Positions 22,909 to 31,296 of a stretch of DNA of 51,326 nt are shown here, piece after piece; within the stretch, counting starts at the first letter, position 1, and each line of letters opens with the position of its first letter. Made by a program: the position numbers and the translations under genes. The notes under the pieces are model-generated. The model made no database searches. It was given only the letters and a program-made list of their open reading frames with translations, and had not been told where the DNA came from. This DNA comes from a virus: IMG/VR virus record IMGVR_UViG_3300044726_000183, positions 1 to 51,326 of that record; one strand, written 5' to 3'.

Positions 22909-23394
22909 ATGCTCCGTACCATCACCCTCCGCGGGCCCTCGCTGTTCACAATCGAGCCCCGCAACGCCGATGCCGACCCGGTAGAGCGCGCGCTTACGGG
23001 CCTCTCCGTACGTGATGCCCTGATGGGACACACCGAGGCCGAAATCAGCCGCACCGACGCGACCACGTATCCCACCCTCACGTTCGCCACCGTCGAAGGT
23101 AGGTTTTTCGTACAGATGACGCCCGGAGTAGCGGCCGAACTCGCCGAGGCCCTGCTCGCCCTCGCCCGCGAACAACTCGACAACGCCACCCCGCGGCCGG
23201 ATGGATTCGCCCCCGGTTTCGACTTCACCGCGCCAACGTGTCCGAAATCGTGGCACGTATTGGGAGACCACCTCGCCAACCGCGACGGCCTCGCCTGCTC
23301 GCTTGGACACACCTACGGCCGAGCGGCCGTCGCCCCGAACGGCAGCCTGCGCATCCCCCTTCACAACGACACCCCCAAGGAGCAGACCTCATGA
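22909..23394 (+). CDS. Hypothetical protein (161 aa)
   Basis: Begins MLRTITLRGPSLFTIEPRNA. Alpha/beta protein with a short helix AELAEALLALAREQLDNAT and a C-terminal strand-rich section. No recognised domain. It starts two bases after the previous stop and ends in an ATGA overlap, so it belongs to the run of coupled early genes. Confidence 0.5.
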   Translation: MLRTITLRGPSLFTIEPRNADADPVERALTGLSVRDALMGHTEAEISRTDATTYPTLTFATVEGRFFVQMTPGVAAELAEALLALAREQLDNATPRPDGFAPGFDFTAPTCPKSWHVLGDHLANRDGLACSLGHTYGRAAVAPNGSLRIPLHNDTPKEQTS

Positions 23395-23768
23395 CCGGAA
23401 CCACTCGCGCCCTCATCGCCCTTGAACGCCGCGCGGAAGACGCGTGGCAGACCGCCAAGGAACACCCCACCCCGGCCGGGCTCAACTACGCATCGGGCCT
23501 CACCCGTGCGATGGAGACCCTCGCCGAGGAGATCCCGTGGCCCGCAACGAGCCTCGCCTACTGGCACAACCGCCGCGAGGAAATCCGCCAAGCCATCATC
23601 GCCGAGCGCGCGGCCCGCAACGCGGCCGAACGCGCCGCGGCCGACGCCCAAGCAGCACATGAGCGATGCGACGCCGTGGGCCCCGGAACATGCGACGCCG
23701 GGCATTTCCTCGCAGAGGATTGCCCATGTTGCGAAGCCAACCACCCCGCCGAGGAGGCCCGCTCATGA
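23391..23768 (+). CDS. Helical protein with C-terminal Cys cluster (125 aa)
   Basis: A long charged helix (residues about 5-95, including AIIAERAARNAAERAAADAQ) is followed by CDAVGPGTCDAGHFLAEDCP and a CCEANH end: five Cys and two His that could bind zinc. The design of coiled coil plus metal knuckle resembles the 126-aa protein at 18438 without being obviously homologous. ATGA overlaps at both ends. Confidence 0.5.
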   Translation: MTGTTRALIALERRAEDAWQTAKEHPTPAGLNYASGLTRAMETLAEEIPWPATSLAYWHNRREEIRQAIIAERAARNAAERAAADAQAAHERCDAVGPGTCDAGHFLAEDCPCCEANHPAEEARS

Positions 23769-24313
23769 CCGCCCCCAACCGCACGCCCGAAATCGGGCCC
23801 GTATCGTCCGACACCCTCCGCCCCGAGGATTTAATCCCGACGTTCCTCGACGCCCTCACCCGCTACGCCCCGGCCCGCGCCGAGGCCCTCGCCGCCGAAC
23901 ACCGCCTCGTGTTGGAGGCGATGAACGCCGACAATTTCGACACGTTCTACGAGGAAGACGACGACATCGCCGAGGCGGCCGGATGGTTGCTCGACGAGCT
24001 TAGCCTCGCCCTCGACGACATCGCCCCGCCTTACGTGATGTTCGGCACCAGCGAAGGCGACGGCGCCTGCTTCGGATTCTGGCCCGCCCTCGACAGTCTG
24101 GAGGAAGACGCCCGCGCCGGAGATGACGTCGTGAAACTCCCGGCCGGTATCCGGTGGGAATGGAACGCCCGCAACGGCCGCGTGACCTACTGGCAGCGCG
24201 ACGGAGCCCCGCCAGAATCCGCGGCCGCCTCGTTTGTGTTCGAGGTCAACGACCACGGCAACGCCACCCTCTACGACGCCCGCACCATGTCGGAAATCTG
24301 GAGCCTCGTATGA
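23765..24313 (+). CDS. Hypothetical acidic protein (182 aa)
   Basis: Strongly acidic, beginning MTAPNRTPEIGPVSSDTLRP. A helical section (LDALTRYAPARAEALAAEHR) leads to a beta-rich half with IRWEWNARNGRVTYWQRDG and FVFEVNDHGNATLYD. No family was recognised. The acidity could mimic DNA, as in some anti-restriction proteins, but that is speculation. Coupled by ATGA overlaps. Confidence 0.5.
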   Translation: MTAPNRTPEIGPVSSDTLRPEDLIPTFLDALTRYAPARAEALAAEHRLVLEAMNADNFDTFYEEDDDIAEAAGWLLDELSLALDDIAPPYVMFGTSEGDGACFGFWPALDSLEEDARAGDDVVKLPAGIRWEWNARNGRVTYWQRDGAPPESAAASFVFEVNDHGNATLYDARTMSEIWSLV

Positions 24314-24561
24314 GCCTCGCCGACGACCACGCCCGCTTGAACGACCAACGCGCCGACTACGCCCGCGCGGCCGTCAAGGCTTACGAGGATGCCGTGTATG
24401 CCGGGCCCCTCGACGCCATGACCGAGGCCGCGAACACCGTTACCGACCTCTTGTGCGACCTCCGCCACTACCTCGACCGCCACCCCGAATATGGCACGTT
24501 CGCCGCGGCCGTCGACCAATCACAGACGCACTACGACGCCGAGACCGGAGGCGAGGAGTAA
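24310..24561 (+). CDS. Hypothetical helical protein (83 aa)
   Basis: Starts MSLADDHARLNDQRADYARA. Nearly all helix, acidic, with one Cys. No domain was recognised. Its TAA overlaps the next ATG as TAATG. Confidence 0.5.
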   Translation: MSLADDHARLNDQRADYARAAVKAYEDAVYAGPLDAMTEAANTVTDLLCDLRHYLDRHPEYGTFAAAVDQSQTHYDAETGGEE

Positions 24562-24917
24562 TGGCAGCGTCCACCTACCCCGCCCCCGGAACCACGTTCG
24601 GCCCGTGCGCGCCGCGGGCCTGCTCGCACCTCGACTGTTCCGAGACCCGCGCCCGCGCGGCCGAGCTTTGCCGGCTTTGTGGCGAGCCCATCGGATACGA
24701 CCGCCGATTCTACCGAGACCCGGCCGACCCGGCCGCAGACGTACACGCCACCTGTCTAGAAGACGGGCCCGGCCCCGAGCTTGTCACCGCCAAGCAAAAC
24801 CGCGCCTGCTCGCGATGCGACCGTTTCCTGATTCAGGGAAGCGGTTATTTCCTCTACCCCGGCCGCGTACCAGTTTGCGCGACATGTCACCAAACCCAAG
24901 AAGGAGACACCGACTGA
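24561..24917 (+). CDS. Double zinc-ribbon protein (118 aa)
   Basis: Two Cys4-like modules. CRLCGEPIGYDRRFYRD with a later HATC forms the first (about 38-66), and CSRCDRFLIQGSGYFLYPGR with VCATCHQ forms the second (about 82-110). Each is a CxxC ... (H/C)xxC treble-clef arrangement. The N-terminus has three further Cys (CAPRACSHLDC). A binding role is likely; the partner is unknown. Confidence 0.6.
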   Translation: MAASTYPAPGTTFGPCAPRACSHLDCSETRARAAELCRLCGEPIGYDRRFYRDPADPAADVHATCLEDGPGPELVTAKQNRACSRCDRFLIQGSGYFLYPGRVPVCATCHQTQEGDTD

Positions 24918-25132
24918 ACACCGCCCACATCCTCGACGCCCTCGACGACCACGAGACCCGCGGCCGCATCGCCGAACTCATCGCCCGCCTCATCGACTCA
25001 GACGGAGACATCTATTACGAGCCCGCGTCCGAATACGCCGAGGCCGAGGAATCACTCGCCACGGCCGCAGAGCAACACGCCGAGGCGATGCAAGAACTCG
25101 CCGCCATTCTCACCGGAGGAAACACCGAATGA
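24914..25132 (+). CDS. Hypothetical acidic protein with a CTG start (72 aa)
   Basis: The frame ends LAAILTGGNTE and is helical and acidic. The best start is CTG at 24914: GGAG lies seven bases upstream, and CTGA overlaps the previous TGA just as ATGA and GTGA do at neighbouring junctions. The only ATG option (24884) has no ribosome site and overlaps 34 bases. CTG initiation is rare, so this start is worth testing. Confidence 0.5.
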   Translation: MNTAHILDALDDHETRGRIAELIARLIDSDGDIYYEPASEYAEAEESLATAAEQHAEAMQELAAILTGGNTE

Positions 25133-25320
25133 TGACCCGAAAAGACTACGTAGCCGTTGCCAGAATCATCGCCGAGGCCGAGACCGACACCCACGAGGGA
25201 CGCCGCAACCTCGACCGCCTCGACGTGGTGAACGCGTTCGCCCGGTTGTTTGCCGAGGATAACGCGCGCTTTGACGCCGACCGCTTCCGCGCCGCGTGCG
25301 AAAGCAAGGTGACCGCGTGA
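25129..25320 (+). CDS. Small conserved-looking phage protein (63 aa)
   Basis: Begins MMTRKDYVAVARIIAEAETD and contains LDVVNAFARLFAEDNARFDA and then FRAACES. This layout (KDYV..A.II, LA..F..DN..FD..RF..AC) is one I associate with a small protein frequent in actinobacteriophages and related phages, function unknown. ATGA overlap upstream, GTGA downstream. A start at the second ATG (25132) is equally possible. Confidence 0.6.
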   Translation: MMTRKDYVAVARIIAEAETDTHEGRRNLDRLDVVNAFARLFAEDNARFDADRFRAACESKVTA

Positions 25321-25712
25321 GCCGAACCTACTACATCGAATGGCCGCACCAGCACCCCGACACCGAGCCGCGAGTCTGGTACGACGCCACGGGCCCCGGC
25401 CGCCCCGAGGGCCCGCCCGAGCTTAAGCCGGTTGGCGGTTGGGAGATGGAGCCCACCGTCGCGGTTTGGTCCGGTTCCCTGTACGCGGCCGAACTCGTGG
25501 GATTCGCCACCCGTGCCACCAATTGGAACGGCCGCGAGGAGCCCCGCAACGACCGCGTGACGTTCTATCCCGCCAGCCCGCGCGCCACCCCGCGCCAGTT
25601 TATGGCGACACCCTCAGACGGCCGCGAACGCGCGTTCATCCCGGTCGACGTGACCGACACCCTAGGCCGCACGTTCACCCGTCGCGAGCTCGTGAAAGCG
25701 TGGGGACGATAG
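25317..25712 (+). CDS. Hypothetical protein (131 aa)
   Basis: GTG start in a GTGA overlap. Aromatic-rich N-terminus (MSRTYYIEWPHQHPDTEPRV), then a strand-rich middle and RTFTRRELVKAWGR at the end. No domain was recognised. The next gene's ATG directly follows its TAG. Confidence 0.5.
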   Translation: MSRTYYIEWPHQHPDTEPRVWYDATGPGRPEGPPELKPVGGWEMEPTVAVWSGSLYAAELVGFATRATNWNGREEPRNDRVTFYPASPRATPRQFMATPSDGRERAFIPVDVTDTLGRTFTRRELVKAWGR

Positions 25713-26012
25713 ATGTTCGCCCTATGCCTACGGGCCCCCAACGACCGCAACGGCAACCCGCGCCGCGTATGGCTCATCTACGCCCACGAGCTCGACGCCC
25801 CCAACGCGGGAGACCGCCCCACCTACGTATTCGATGAAGGGTACGGCGGCCGCTCCGCCCTCGCCGACGACCTCGCCCGCATCGACAGCAACGGCAACGG
25901 ATACCTACCCGGCCGCCTCCGCATCCACCAGACCATAGCGGCCGCGCCAGTGTTTGACGTGCCGGCCGCCCAGTATCGCGCCTACGCGAAAGGAATCAGC
26001 CACTATGCCTAA
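25713..26012 (+). CDS. Hypothetical protein (99 aa)
   Basis: Starts MFALCLRAPNDRNGNPRRVW. Mixed alpha/beta, with no Cys pairs and no recognised domain. It overlaps the next gene by eight bases, whose AAGGAA ribosome site lies within it. Confidence 0.5.
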   Translation: MFALCLRAPNDRNGNPRRVWLIYAHELDAPNAGDRPTYVFDEGYGGRSALADDLARIDSNGNGYLPGRLRIHQTIAAAPVFDVPAAQYRAYAKGISHYA

Positions 26013-26532
26013 CCCCACGCCCGCGACCGAGCCCTACCGTTTCGCCACCGAGGCGGCCGCCCTCGACGAACTCCGCCGCGCCGCGGAGATGACCGATACC
26101 CGCATCGCCGCCCGCGTGCGGGCCCTCCGCGTGAGCATGGAAACCCTCCGCGACAACCTCACCCGCGCCATCGACGACTTGAACGCCGCGGGCCCCGAGC
26201 ACGACCACCGCGCCAAGCTCAATACGTGGTGGATTAGCCAAGCCGAGCACGCGGCCGCGCTCGTGCGCGAGATTGAGTGGCGCCGCGAAGGTGCCGAGCA
26301 TTACGCATGGCTCGCCCAAGCATTGCCGGTTCCCGCGGAAACGGGACAGCCGGGCCCGTTCTGTTTCAACTGCGCCGGGCTCGAATCTGGACACGACCGC
26401 GGCCGCTGCACTCTGCCGGAGACCCCGGAGGCGAAGGGTAACGCGTGGCTCCCCGTACAGGATGAGTACGCCGCCCTCCCCGATGAGCCCTCCGTATTCG
26501 CCAAGAATGCCGGCCGGTGGGCCCGCTCGTGA
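26005..26532 (+). CDS. Helical protein with CCHC-like knuckle (175 aa)
   Basis: Residues 10-110 are helical and charged (DELRRAAEMTDTRIAARVRA; ETLRDNLTRAIDDLNAAGPE). At about 124-137, CFNCAGLESGHDRGRC matches the CxxC...H...C order of a retroviral-type zinc knuckle, usually an RNA/ssDNA binder. Ribosome site GAAAGGAA; GTGA junction downstream. No named family was recognised. Confidence 0.5.
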   Translation: MPNPTPATEPYRFATEAAALDELRRAAEMTDTRIAARVRALRVSMETLRDNLTRAIDDLNAAGPEHDHRAKLNTWWISQAEHAAALVREIEWRREGAEHYAWLAQALPVPAETGQPGPFCFNCAGLESGHDRGRCTLPETPEAKGNAWLPVQDEYAALPDEPSVFAKNAGRWARS

Positions 26533-26834
26533 GCACCGACCTTTTCCGCTACCACCTACAGCGCCAGCGCGACGACGGCACATGGGGACACGCGACCGGA
26601 GACCCCGCCTCGTATTTCGCGACCGCCGCGGCCGCCGAGCGTTGGATTGCCAATTGCGGGCCCGGCCGATTCCGCGTCCTCGACCGCGACACAGATGAGA
26701 TTGTGGCGACCGCCCCGGCGGAGTGCGTCCACATGATGCCGGATGACCGGCCGTGCGGAGAGCCCCCGGCGACCTCCGCGGCCGCGCGCCGTCAACTGTG
26801 CGACTTTCACCGGCGAACGGAGGCCCGCTCATGA
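26529..26834 (+). CDS. Hypothetical protein (101 aa)
   Basis: GTG start. Begins MSTDLFRYHLQRQRDDGTWG and continues with FATAAAAERWIANCGPGRFR and RVLDRDTDEIV strands. The C-terminus has CVHMMPDDRPCGEPP and a later LCDFH, a possible C-C-C-H metal site. Function unknown. Coupled by GTGA and ATGA overlaps. Confidence 0.5.
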   Translation: MSTDLFRYHLQRQRDDGTWGHATGDPASYFATAAAAERWIANCGPGRFRVLDRDTDEIVATAPAECVHMMPDDRPCGEPPATSAAARRQLCDFHRRTEARS

Positions 26835-27064
26835 CCACCCGCACCCTGCACATGTCGATAGCCCTCGACTATCTGGAGGAGGTTACCCGCGAAGACGAGC
26901 GCGCCGGTAAGCCCCAGCAATTCATCACCGCCGAGGGCGGCCGCCCGCTTTCCTACACCGAGGCCCTCATCCATATCAACCAACTCCGCGCCGAGGGCCT
27001 CGACGTGTTCCCGCCATGCCGCGACACCGACGCAACCGGCCGTTGCCGAGGGCATCACGAATGA
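26831..27064 (+). CDS. Hypothetical protein (77 aa)
   Basis: Starts MTTRTLHMSIALDYLEEVTR. Mostly helical, with LSYTEALIHINQLRAEGLDV and a Cys/His-containing tail (CRDTDATGRCRGHHE). No family was recognised. ATGA overlaps at both ends. Confidence 0.5.
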   Translation: MTTRTLHMSIALDYLEEVTREDERAGKPQQFITAEGGRPLSYTEALIHINQLRAEGLDVFPPCRDTDATGRCRGHHE

Positions 27065-27267
27065 ACCCGCGCCTCTACACGCGCCCGATGTTCCCCTACG
27101 CCCACCCCGGCCCCGACGAGCCCGTCTATTGCCGGGTGTGCGGCCGGCCAGCCGTCAACGACAGCTACAGCAACGACGAGATATGCGCCGCCCCGGCTTG
27201 CACCGCAATCCTCGTAATCGAAGAAACCCTGTACGCATTCACGGGCGAACTGCCCGAGGAGGTTTAA
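27061..27267 (+). CDS. Zinc-ribbon-like protein (68 aa)
   Basis: CRVCGRPA near residue 24 and CAAPAC near 42 form a four-Cys site. Acidic C-terminus ELPEEV. Another member of the early run of small metal-binding proteins; the sequence is not obviously a duplicate of the others. Confidence 0.55.
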   Translation: MNPRLYTRPMFPYAHPGPDEPVYCRVCGRPAVNDSYSNDEICAAPACTAILVIEETLYAFTGELPEEV

Positions 27268-27269
27268 CC

Positions 27270-27530
27270 ATGACGAAATACGAGCAGTACCTCGCCCGCG
27301 GCCGCGTCCAGCACGGCGAGCGGTTTAACCCGCCGGCCCCGGCCGGAGAGTTTGTGGACGCGTTCAACAGCGGAGAGCGCGTGACCGTCCAGTTTGGCTA
27401 CGGCGAAACCCTGAAGGGGACTATCAGCATCACGACCGGATGGGCCCCCGTGTTCCTGCTCATGCGTACCAAGCGTTCGCTAGGTTCGAGCGACACCATC
27501 AACCCCGACCGCGACCGGATAGTCCGATGA
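27270..27530 (+). CDS. Hypothetical protein (86 aa)
   Basis: Starts MTKYEQYLARGRVQHGERFN after GAGGAGG. The middle is strand-rich (ERVTVQFGYGETLKGTISIT; APVFLLMRTKRSL), like a small beta barrel, and the tail is basic. A nucleic-acid-binding barrel is possible but unproven. ATGA overlap downstream. Confidence 0.5.
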   Translation: MTKYEQYLARGRVQHGERFNPPAPAGEFVDAFNSGERVTVQFGYGETLKGTISITTGWAPVFLLMRTKRSLGSSDTINPDRDRIVR

Positions 27531-27679
27531 GGCGCGAAGGCCCCGGATGGGAAACCGAAGACAACATCACCCGAGACTCTGCCGAGTACCGGCGCAAGCT
27601 CGCCGAGGGTTGGCGCGTTATCGACGCCGACCGCGAAACCGGATTCGTGGAGATGGCCCGCGCAAGGAGGCGCCGCTAA
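27527..27679 (+). CDS. Small basic protein (50 aa)
   Basis: Starts MRREGPGWETEDNITRDSAE and ends FVEMARARRRR. A short charged helix plus a basic tail. It overlaps its neighbours by ATGA and TAATG, so it is likely translated; function unknown. Confidence 0.45.
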   Translation: MRREGPGWETEDNITRDSAEYRRKLAEGWRVIDADRETGFVEMARARRRR

Positions 27680-29667
27680 TGCTCGTGACACACGCCAACC
27701 CGCAGACCCGCGGCCAGTACACGCCCCGCGAGGGCCCGCTGTTTATCGCCTATTCCCTGTACGAGGAGCGCGCCACGGCGAAAGCCGCGGGCCTCCGGTG
27801 GGATAGGGACATGACCATTGCCGGCAACCGGCAGCGCGGATACTGGTACACCGCAGACCCCGCCATCGCCGCGCGCCTCGCGCCCTACTGTGACGAGATT
27901 GCCGGGCCCCTAGTCCGCGACCTCGCCGAGGCCCGGCACGAGTCCCGCCTCACCGACGCCGACGTGAACATCCCCGCCCCGCCCGGCCTCGACTACATGC
28001 CATTCCAGCGCGCAGGCATCGCCTACGCCCTCGACCGCGAGGGCGTTTTGCTTGCCGACGAAATGGGACTAGGGAAGACGATTCAAGCCATCGGTGTGAT
28101 GAATGCCGAGCCCGCCGAGCGCACGCTCATCATCTGCCCGGCGACCATCAAGGCGAACTGGAGGCGCGAGCTTATGCGATGGCTCGTGAATCCCCTCCAG
28201 ACCGTGGGCATCGCGAGCTCTTCATTCTTTCCGCCCGCGGCCGTCGTCATCATCAATTACGACATCCTCGCCAAGCACGCGCGCATCCTCGCCGAGACGC
28301 CGTGGGACCTGCTGATAGTGGACGAGTGCCACTACCTGAAGAACCCCGCCGCCCAGCGCAGCAAGGCCGTGTACGGCGGAGACAACGAGGCCGAGCGTAA
28401 GAAGTTCCCCGGCATCCGCGCCAAGCGAAAGCTGTTCCTCACCGGGACGCCCATCGTGAACCGCCCCGGCGAGCTCTACCCGCTGCTCCACAACCTCGAC
28501 CGCGAACGGTGGGCCAAGCGGTCCGATTTCATGTGGCGATACACCGTTGCCGGCGACAAGAACCGCGGCCGCAATCTGGAGGAGCTACAGGACATTCTCC
28601 GCTCTACCGTGATGGTGCGCCGCCTGAAGAAGGACGTGCTCACCGAGCTCCCGCCCAAGCGCCGGCAAGTGCTAGAGCTCCCGGCGAACAGTCACCAGAA
28701 GGAAGCCCAGCGCGCCGAGATGATTGCCTTGAGAGAGGCCGGGTTCACGGACGGCGACTGGCGAGCGGTTGTCGCCCAGCTAATGGAAAACGGTTTCCCG
28801 AAGGGGCTGTTTGAGGAGCTATCGCGACTCCGCCATGAGACCGCACTCGCGAAGGTGCCCGACGTTATCGACCACGTAAAAGGGATGTTGGAGGAGGTGC
28901 CGAAGATTGTTGTCTTTGCCCACCACCTCGACGTGTTGGCGCAGATACACGACGCCCTCGCCGACGACTACGGCGCCGTGAAACTGACCGGCGAGACGCC
29001 GATGGCCGACCGGCAGGGATTGGTCGACCGCTTCCAGAACATGCCCGAGTGTCGCGTGTTTGTCGCGAGTATCACCGCGGCCGGCATCGGCATCACCCTC
29101 ACCGCGGCCGACACCGTGGTGTTCGCCGAACTGGATTGGGTGCCCGGCAACATGAAGCAGGCCGAAGACCGTTGCCACCGCATCGGGTCCGAGATTCACG
29201 AAAGCATCCTCGTGCAGCACATCGTGCTAGAGGAATCGCTAGACGTGTACATCGCGCAGACCATCAGCGAAAAGCTGTTCACCATCGAGCAGGCCCTCGA
29301 CCGCGTGACAGTGCCCATCGAAGCCACGAAGACGGAGCCACCCGTGGGCTCCCTTGCCAAGGCCCCGCCACCCCCGCGGGACCGCACCGACGCCGACTAC
29401 CCCGACTTGCCCGGCGGCCTCGCCCAAGTGAGGGCCCTGAAGCACGTCGTCCAGATTCTTGCCGGCCTCGACCCCGACCGGGCCGGGGAGAGGAACGACG
29501 TCGGCTTTAACAAGATGGACGGCGTTATCGGACACAGCCTCGCCGAGTGGGCAGGCGACTTCACCCCGCGGCAGGCGACCACCGCCCTCCGCATCTTCCG
29601 CAAGTATCACCGCCAGCTTCCCCCGGAACTGGCAGAGGAGGCGTTCGGTGTGCCAACACCAGTTTGA
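27679..29667 (+). CDS. SNF2-family helicase/translocase
   Basis: A 662-aa superfamily-2 ATPase of the SNF2/SMARCAL1-like group. Motifs: Walker A DEMGLGKT (127-134), DECH (215-218), TGTP (255-258), a helicase C domain with ITAAGIGITLTAADTVVFAE, and motif VI QAEDRCHRIGS. The first 75 residues (YEERATAKAAGLRWDRDM and then GYWYTADP) are a small N-terminal module. A helical extension of about 130 residues follows the helicase core. Such phage enzymes remodel forks or anneal strands during replication and recombination. It starts in a TAATG overlap with the 50-aa gene and opens the DNA-metabolism section. Confidence 0.92.
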   Translation: MLVTHANPQTRGQYTPREGPLFIAYSLYEERATAKAAGLRWDRDMTIAGNRQRGYWYTADPAIAARLAPYCDEIAGPLVRDLAEARHESRLTDADVNIPAPPGLDYMPFQRAGIAYALDREGVLLADEMGLGKTIQAIGVMNAEPAERTLIICPATIKANWRRELMRWLVNPLQTVGIASSSFFPPAAVVIINYDILAKHARILAETPWDLLIVDECHYLKNPAAQRSKAVYGGDNEAERKKFPGIRAKRKLFLTGTPIVNRPGELYPLLHNLDRERWAKRSDFMWRYTVAGDKNRGRNLEELQDILRSTVMVRRLKKDVLTELPPKRRQVLELPANSHQKEAQRAEMIALREAGFTDGDWRAVVAQLMENGFPKGLFEELSRLRHETALAKVPDVIDHVKGMLEEVPKIVVFAHHLDVLAQIHDALADDYGAVKLTGETPMADRQGLVDRFQNMPECRVFVASITAAGIGITLTAADTVVFAELDWVPGNMKQAEDRCHRIGSEIHESILVQHIVLEESLDVYIAQTISEKLFTIEQALDRVTVPIEATKTEPPVGSLAKAPPPPRDRTDADYPDLPGGLAQVRALKHVVQILAGLDPDRAGERNDVGFNKMDGVIGHSLAEWAGDFTPRQATTALRIFRKYHRQLPPELAEEAFGVPTPV

Positions 29668-29809
29668 ATTCGACCGCGGATGCGGCGTGCAGGTGTGCGC
29701 CGCGTGCGACTACCACAAGGGGCTCGTTCGCTGCTATTGCGGATGGGCCCTCTCCGGCGGCGACGGCATCGCCGAGCTCATCGAACTAGGAGAGAACCTT
29801 GGCTGTTGA
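29648..29809 (+). CDS. Zinc-finger mini-protein (53 aa)
   Basis: GTG start after AGAGGAGG. Begins MCQHQFEFDRGCGVQVCAAC and continues with DYHKGLVRCYCGWA. Six Cys and two His in 35 residues give at least one zinc site. It overlaps the helicase gene by 20 bases. Confidence 0.55.
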   Translation: MCQHQFEFDRGCGVQVCAACDYHKGLVRCYCGWALSGGDGIAELIELGENLGC

Positions 29810-29987
29810 AATTTCCGAGACCGCGGCCGCGCTCATCCGGGCCCGCGAGGTCGACACCATTCGCAACATGGAGGCGCTCGTGAGGCACCTCCGCGAGATA
29901 GAGCAATCCTGCGCGACGGAACGCAAGGAAGTCGAAGCCTATCTCCAGTACGTCAAGCAGTTTCCCATCGACGCGAGGCTCAAGTGA
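29799..29987 (+). CDS. Small helical protein (62 aa)
   Basis: TTG start chosen because AGGAGA lies six bases upstream. Begins MAVEISETAAALIRAREVDT and is almost entirely helix (NMEALVRHLREIEQSCATER). It could be a small coiled-coil partner of the neighbouring nuclease or helicase. No family was recognised. Confidence 0.5.
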   Translation: MAVEISETAAALIRAREVDTIRNMEALVRHLREIEQSCATERKEVEAYLQYVKQFPIDARLK

Positions 29988-30598
29988 GGCTGGACTACGT
30001 GGAGGGCCCGCCCCGGCGCTACGTGTTGGGAGGCGACGGAGACGGCCCCGCCGCCACTATCCCATCAGTCACCGACATCATCGGCCGATTCTTTCCGCAC
30101 TATGCCGGCGGGAATAACTCGACGTTCGGCCGCGAACTAGGCAGCGACATCCACCGCGCCATCGAGCTCGACGAGGCCGGCGTCCTCGACGTCGACAGCC
30201 TCGACGACTTCGTGCTCCCGCGGTGGGACGCGTACACCGCATGGAGAGAGGCCAATTCCGAGTGGTACACCTACGGCGTGGAGGAGATGGTTTGCCACCC
30301 GACCCTCCGCTATGCCGGCCGCATCGACCTCGTGCTTCGCGACCACGACCACATCATGGTTGTCGACCTGAAGAGCGGCGGGCCCGAGAAGCACCACCGC
30401 CTACAGACGGCCGCCTACCGCAACGCGTTGCTGGAGTGGGCCGACCTCATGACCGCGCGAACAGTGCGCCGAGGCTGTCTCTACTTGCCCCGCAACGGCG
30501 AGGCGAAGCTGGTAGAGCACCACGACCACGAGCTCGACTTCCGAGCGTTCGCCCAACTCCGCGACGTGTACCAATGGACAGAAAGGACCAACCAATGA
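29984..30598 (+). CDS. PD-(D/E)XK nuclease (RecB/Cas4-like)
   Basis: A 204-aa protein with a GTG start in a GTGA overlap. The nuclease core is GSDIHRAIEL (His57), a YGVEEMV strand (Glu100/101), RYAGRIDLVL (Asp115), MVVDLKSG (Asp128, Lys130) and LQTAAYRNALL (Gln141). This order is the RecB-type PD-(D/E)XK arrangement found in lambda-type and RecB-like exonucleases. It is probably the DNA exonuclease of a recombination pair with the protein at 32247. Confidence 0.85.
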   Translation: MRLDYVEGPPRRYVLGGDGDGPAATIPSVTDIIGRFFPHYAGGNNSTFGRELGSDIHRAIELDEAGVLDVDSLDDFVLPRWDAYTAWREANSEWYTYGVEEMVCHPTLRYAGRIDLVLRDHDHIMVVDLKSGGPEKHHRLQTAAYRNALLEWADLMTARTVRRGCLYLPRNGEAKLVEHHDHELDFRAFAQLRDVYQWTERTNQ

Positions 30599-31296
30599 CC
30601 GAAGAACAGGCCCTCATCCCCGCAGCCGCCCAGCAGGTGGCCGACAAGGCGAAGAGCACGGCGCAGGAGCTATGGGACCGCTCCGCCGTGTTCACCGTCA
30701 CCACCGACGACGAGTACGTGGAGGGCGGCAACCTGCTCACCGAGGTGGCCGACGCCCGCCGCGCCCACGAGGGGCTCAGGATGTCGATAACCCGCCCGAT
30801 GGACGAAGCCAAGAAGCGCGTGATGGAGCTCTTCGCACCGACGCTCGACATCATCGCCGACGCCGAACGAGGCATCCGCGGGGAGATGACGACGTACCAC
30901 GACAAGCGGCAGGCCGAGGCCCGCGCCGCCGCCGCCGCCGCCGAAGCCGAGGCCCGCGCCGCCCGCGAAGCTGCCGAGGCCGAGGCTGCCGAGCTCCGGG
31001 CCGCCGGAAAGGAAGACGAGGCCGACGCCGTGGTCTACGAGGCCGCGACCGCACCCGTAGCCATTGTGGCTACAGCGGAGCCCCCGAAGGCTGCCGGGGT
31101 GTCCGCGACCGGCCGCTGGCAGGCCGAAGTGACCGACAAGCTCGCCCTCATCAAGTTCATTGCCGAAGGGAAGGCCCCGGTAGGTTGGCTCGACGTCAAC
31201 ATGCCGGCGCTGAACGCGGAGGCGAAGAGCAAGAAGGCCGAGATGGCCGTGCCCGGCGTGCGAGCCGTGCAGAAGACTGTGCTGACAGCCCGATGA
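30595..31296 (+). CDS. Coiled-coil protein of the recombination cluster (233 aa)
   Basis: Residues 45-145 form long helices. A highly charged Ala/Glu-rich coiled coil (RAAAAAAEAEARAAREAAEA) is followed by a short domain ending VPGVRAVQKTVLTAR. The segment VTTDDEYVEGGNLLTEVADA before it looks ordered. It stands between the nuclease and further recombination genes, with ATGA overlaps, so an accessory role there is likely. Phage proteins with this layout are usually unnamed. Confidence 0.55.
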   Translation: MTEEQALIPAAAQQVADKAKSTAQELWDRSAVFTVTTDDEYVEGGNLLTEVADARRAHEGLRMSITRPMDEAKKRVMELFAPTLDIIADAERGIRGEMTTYHDKRQAEARAAAAAAEAEARAAREAAEAEAAELRAAGKEDEADAVVYEAATAPVAIVATAEPPKAAGVSATGRWQAEVTDKLALIKFIAEGKAPVGWLDVNMPALNAEAKSKKAEMAVPGVRAVQKTVLTAR

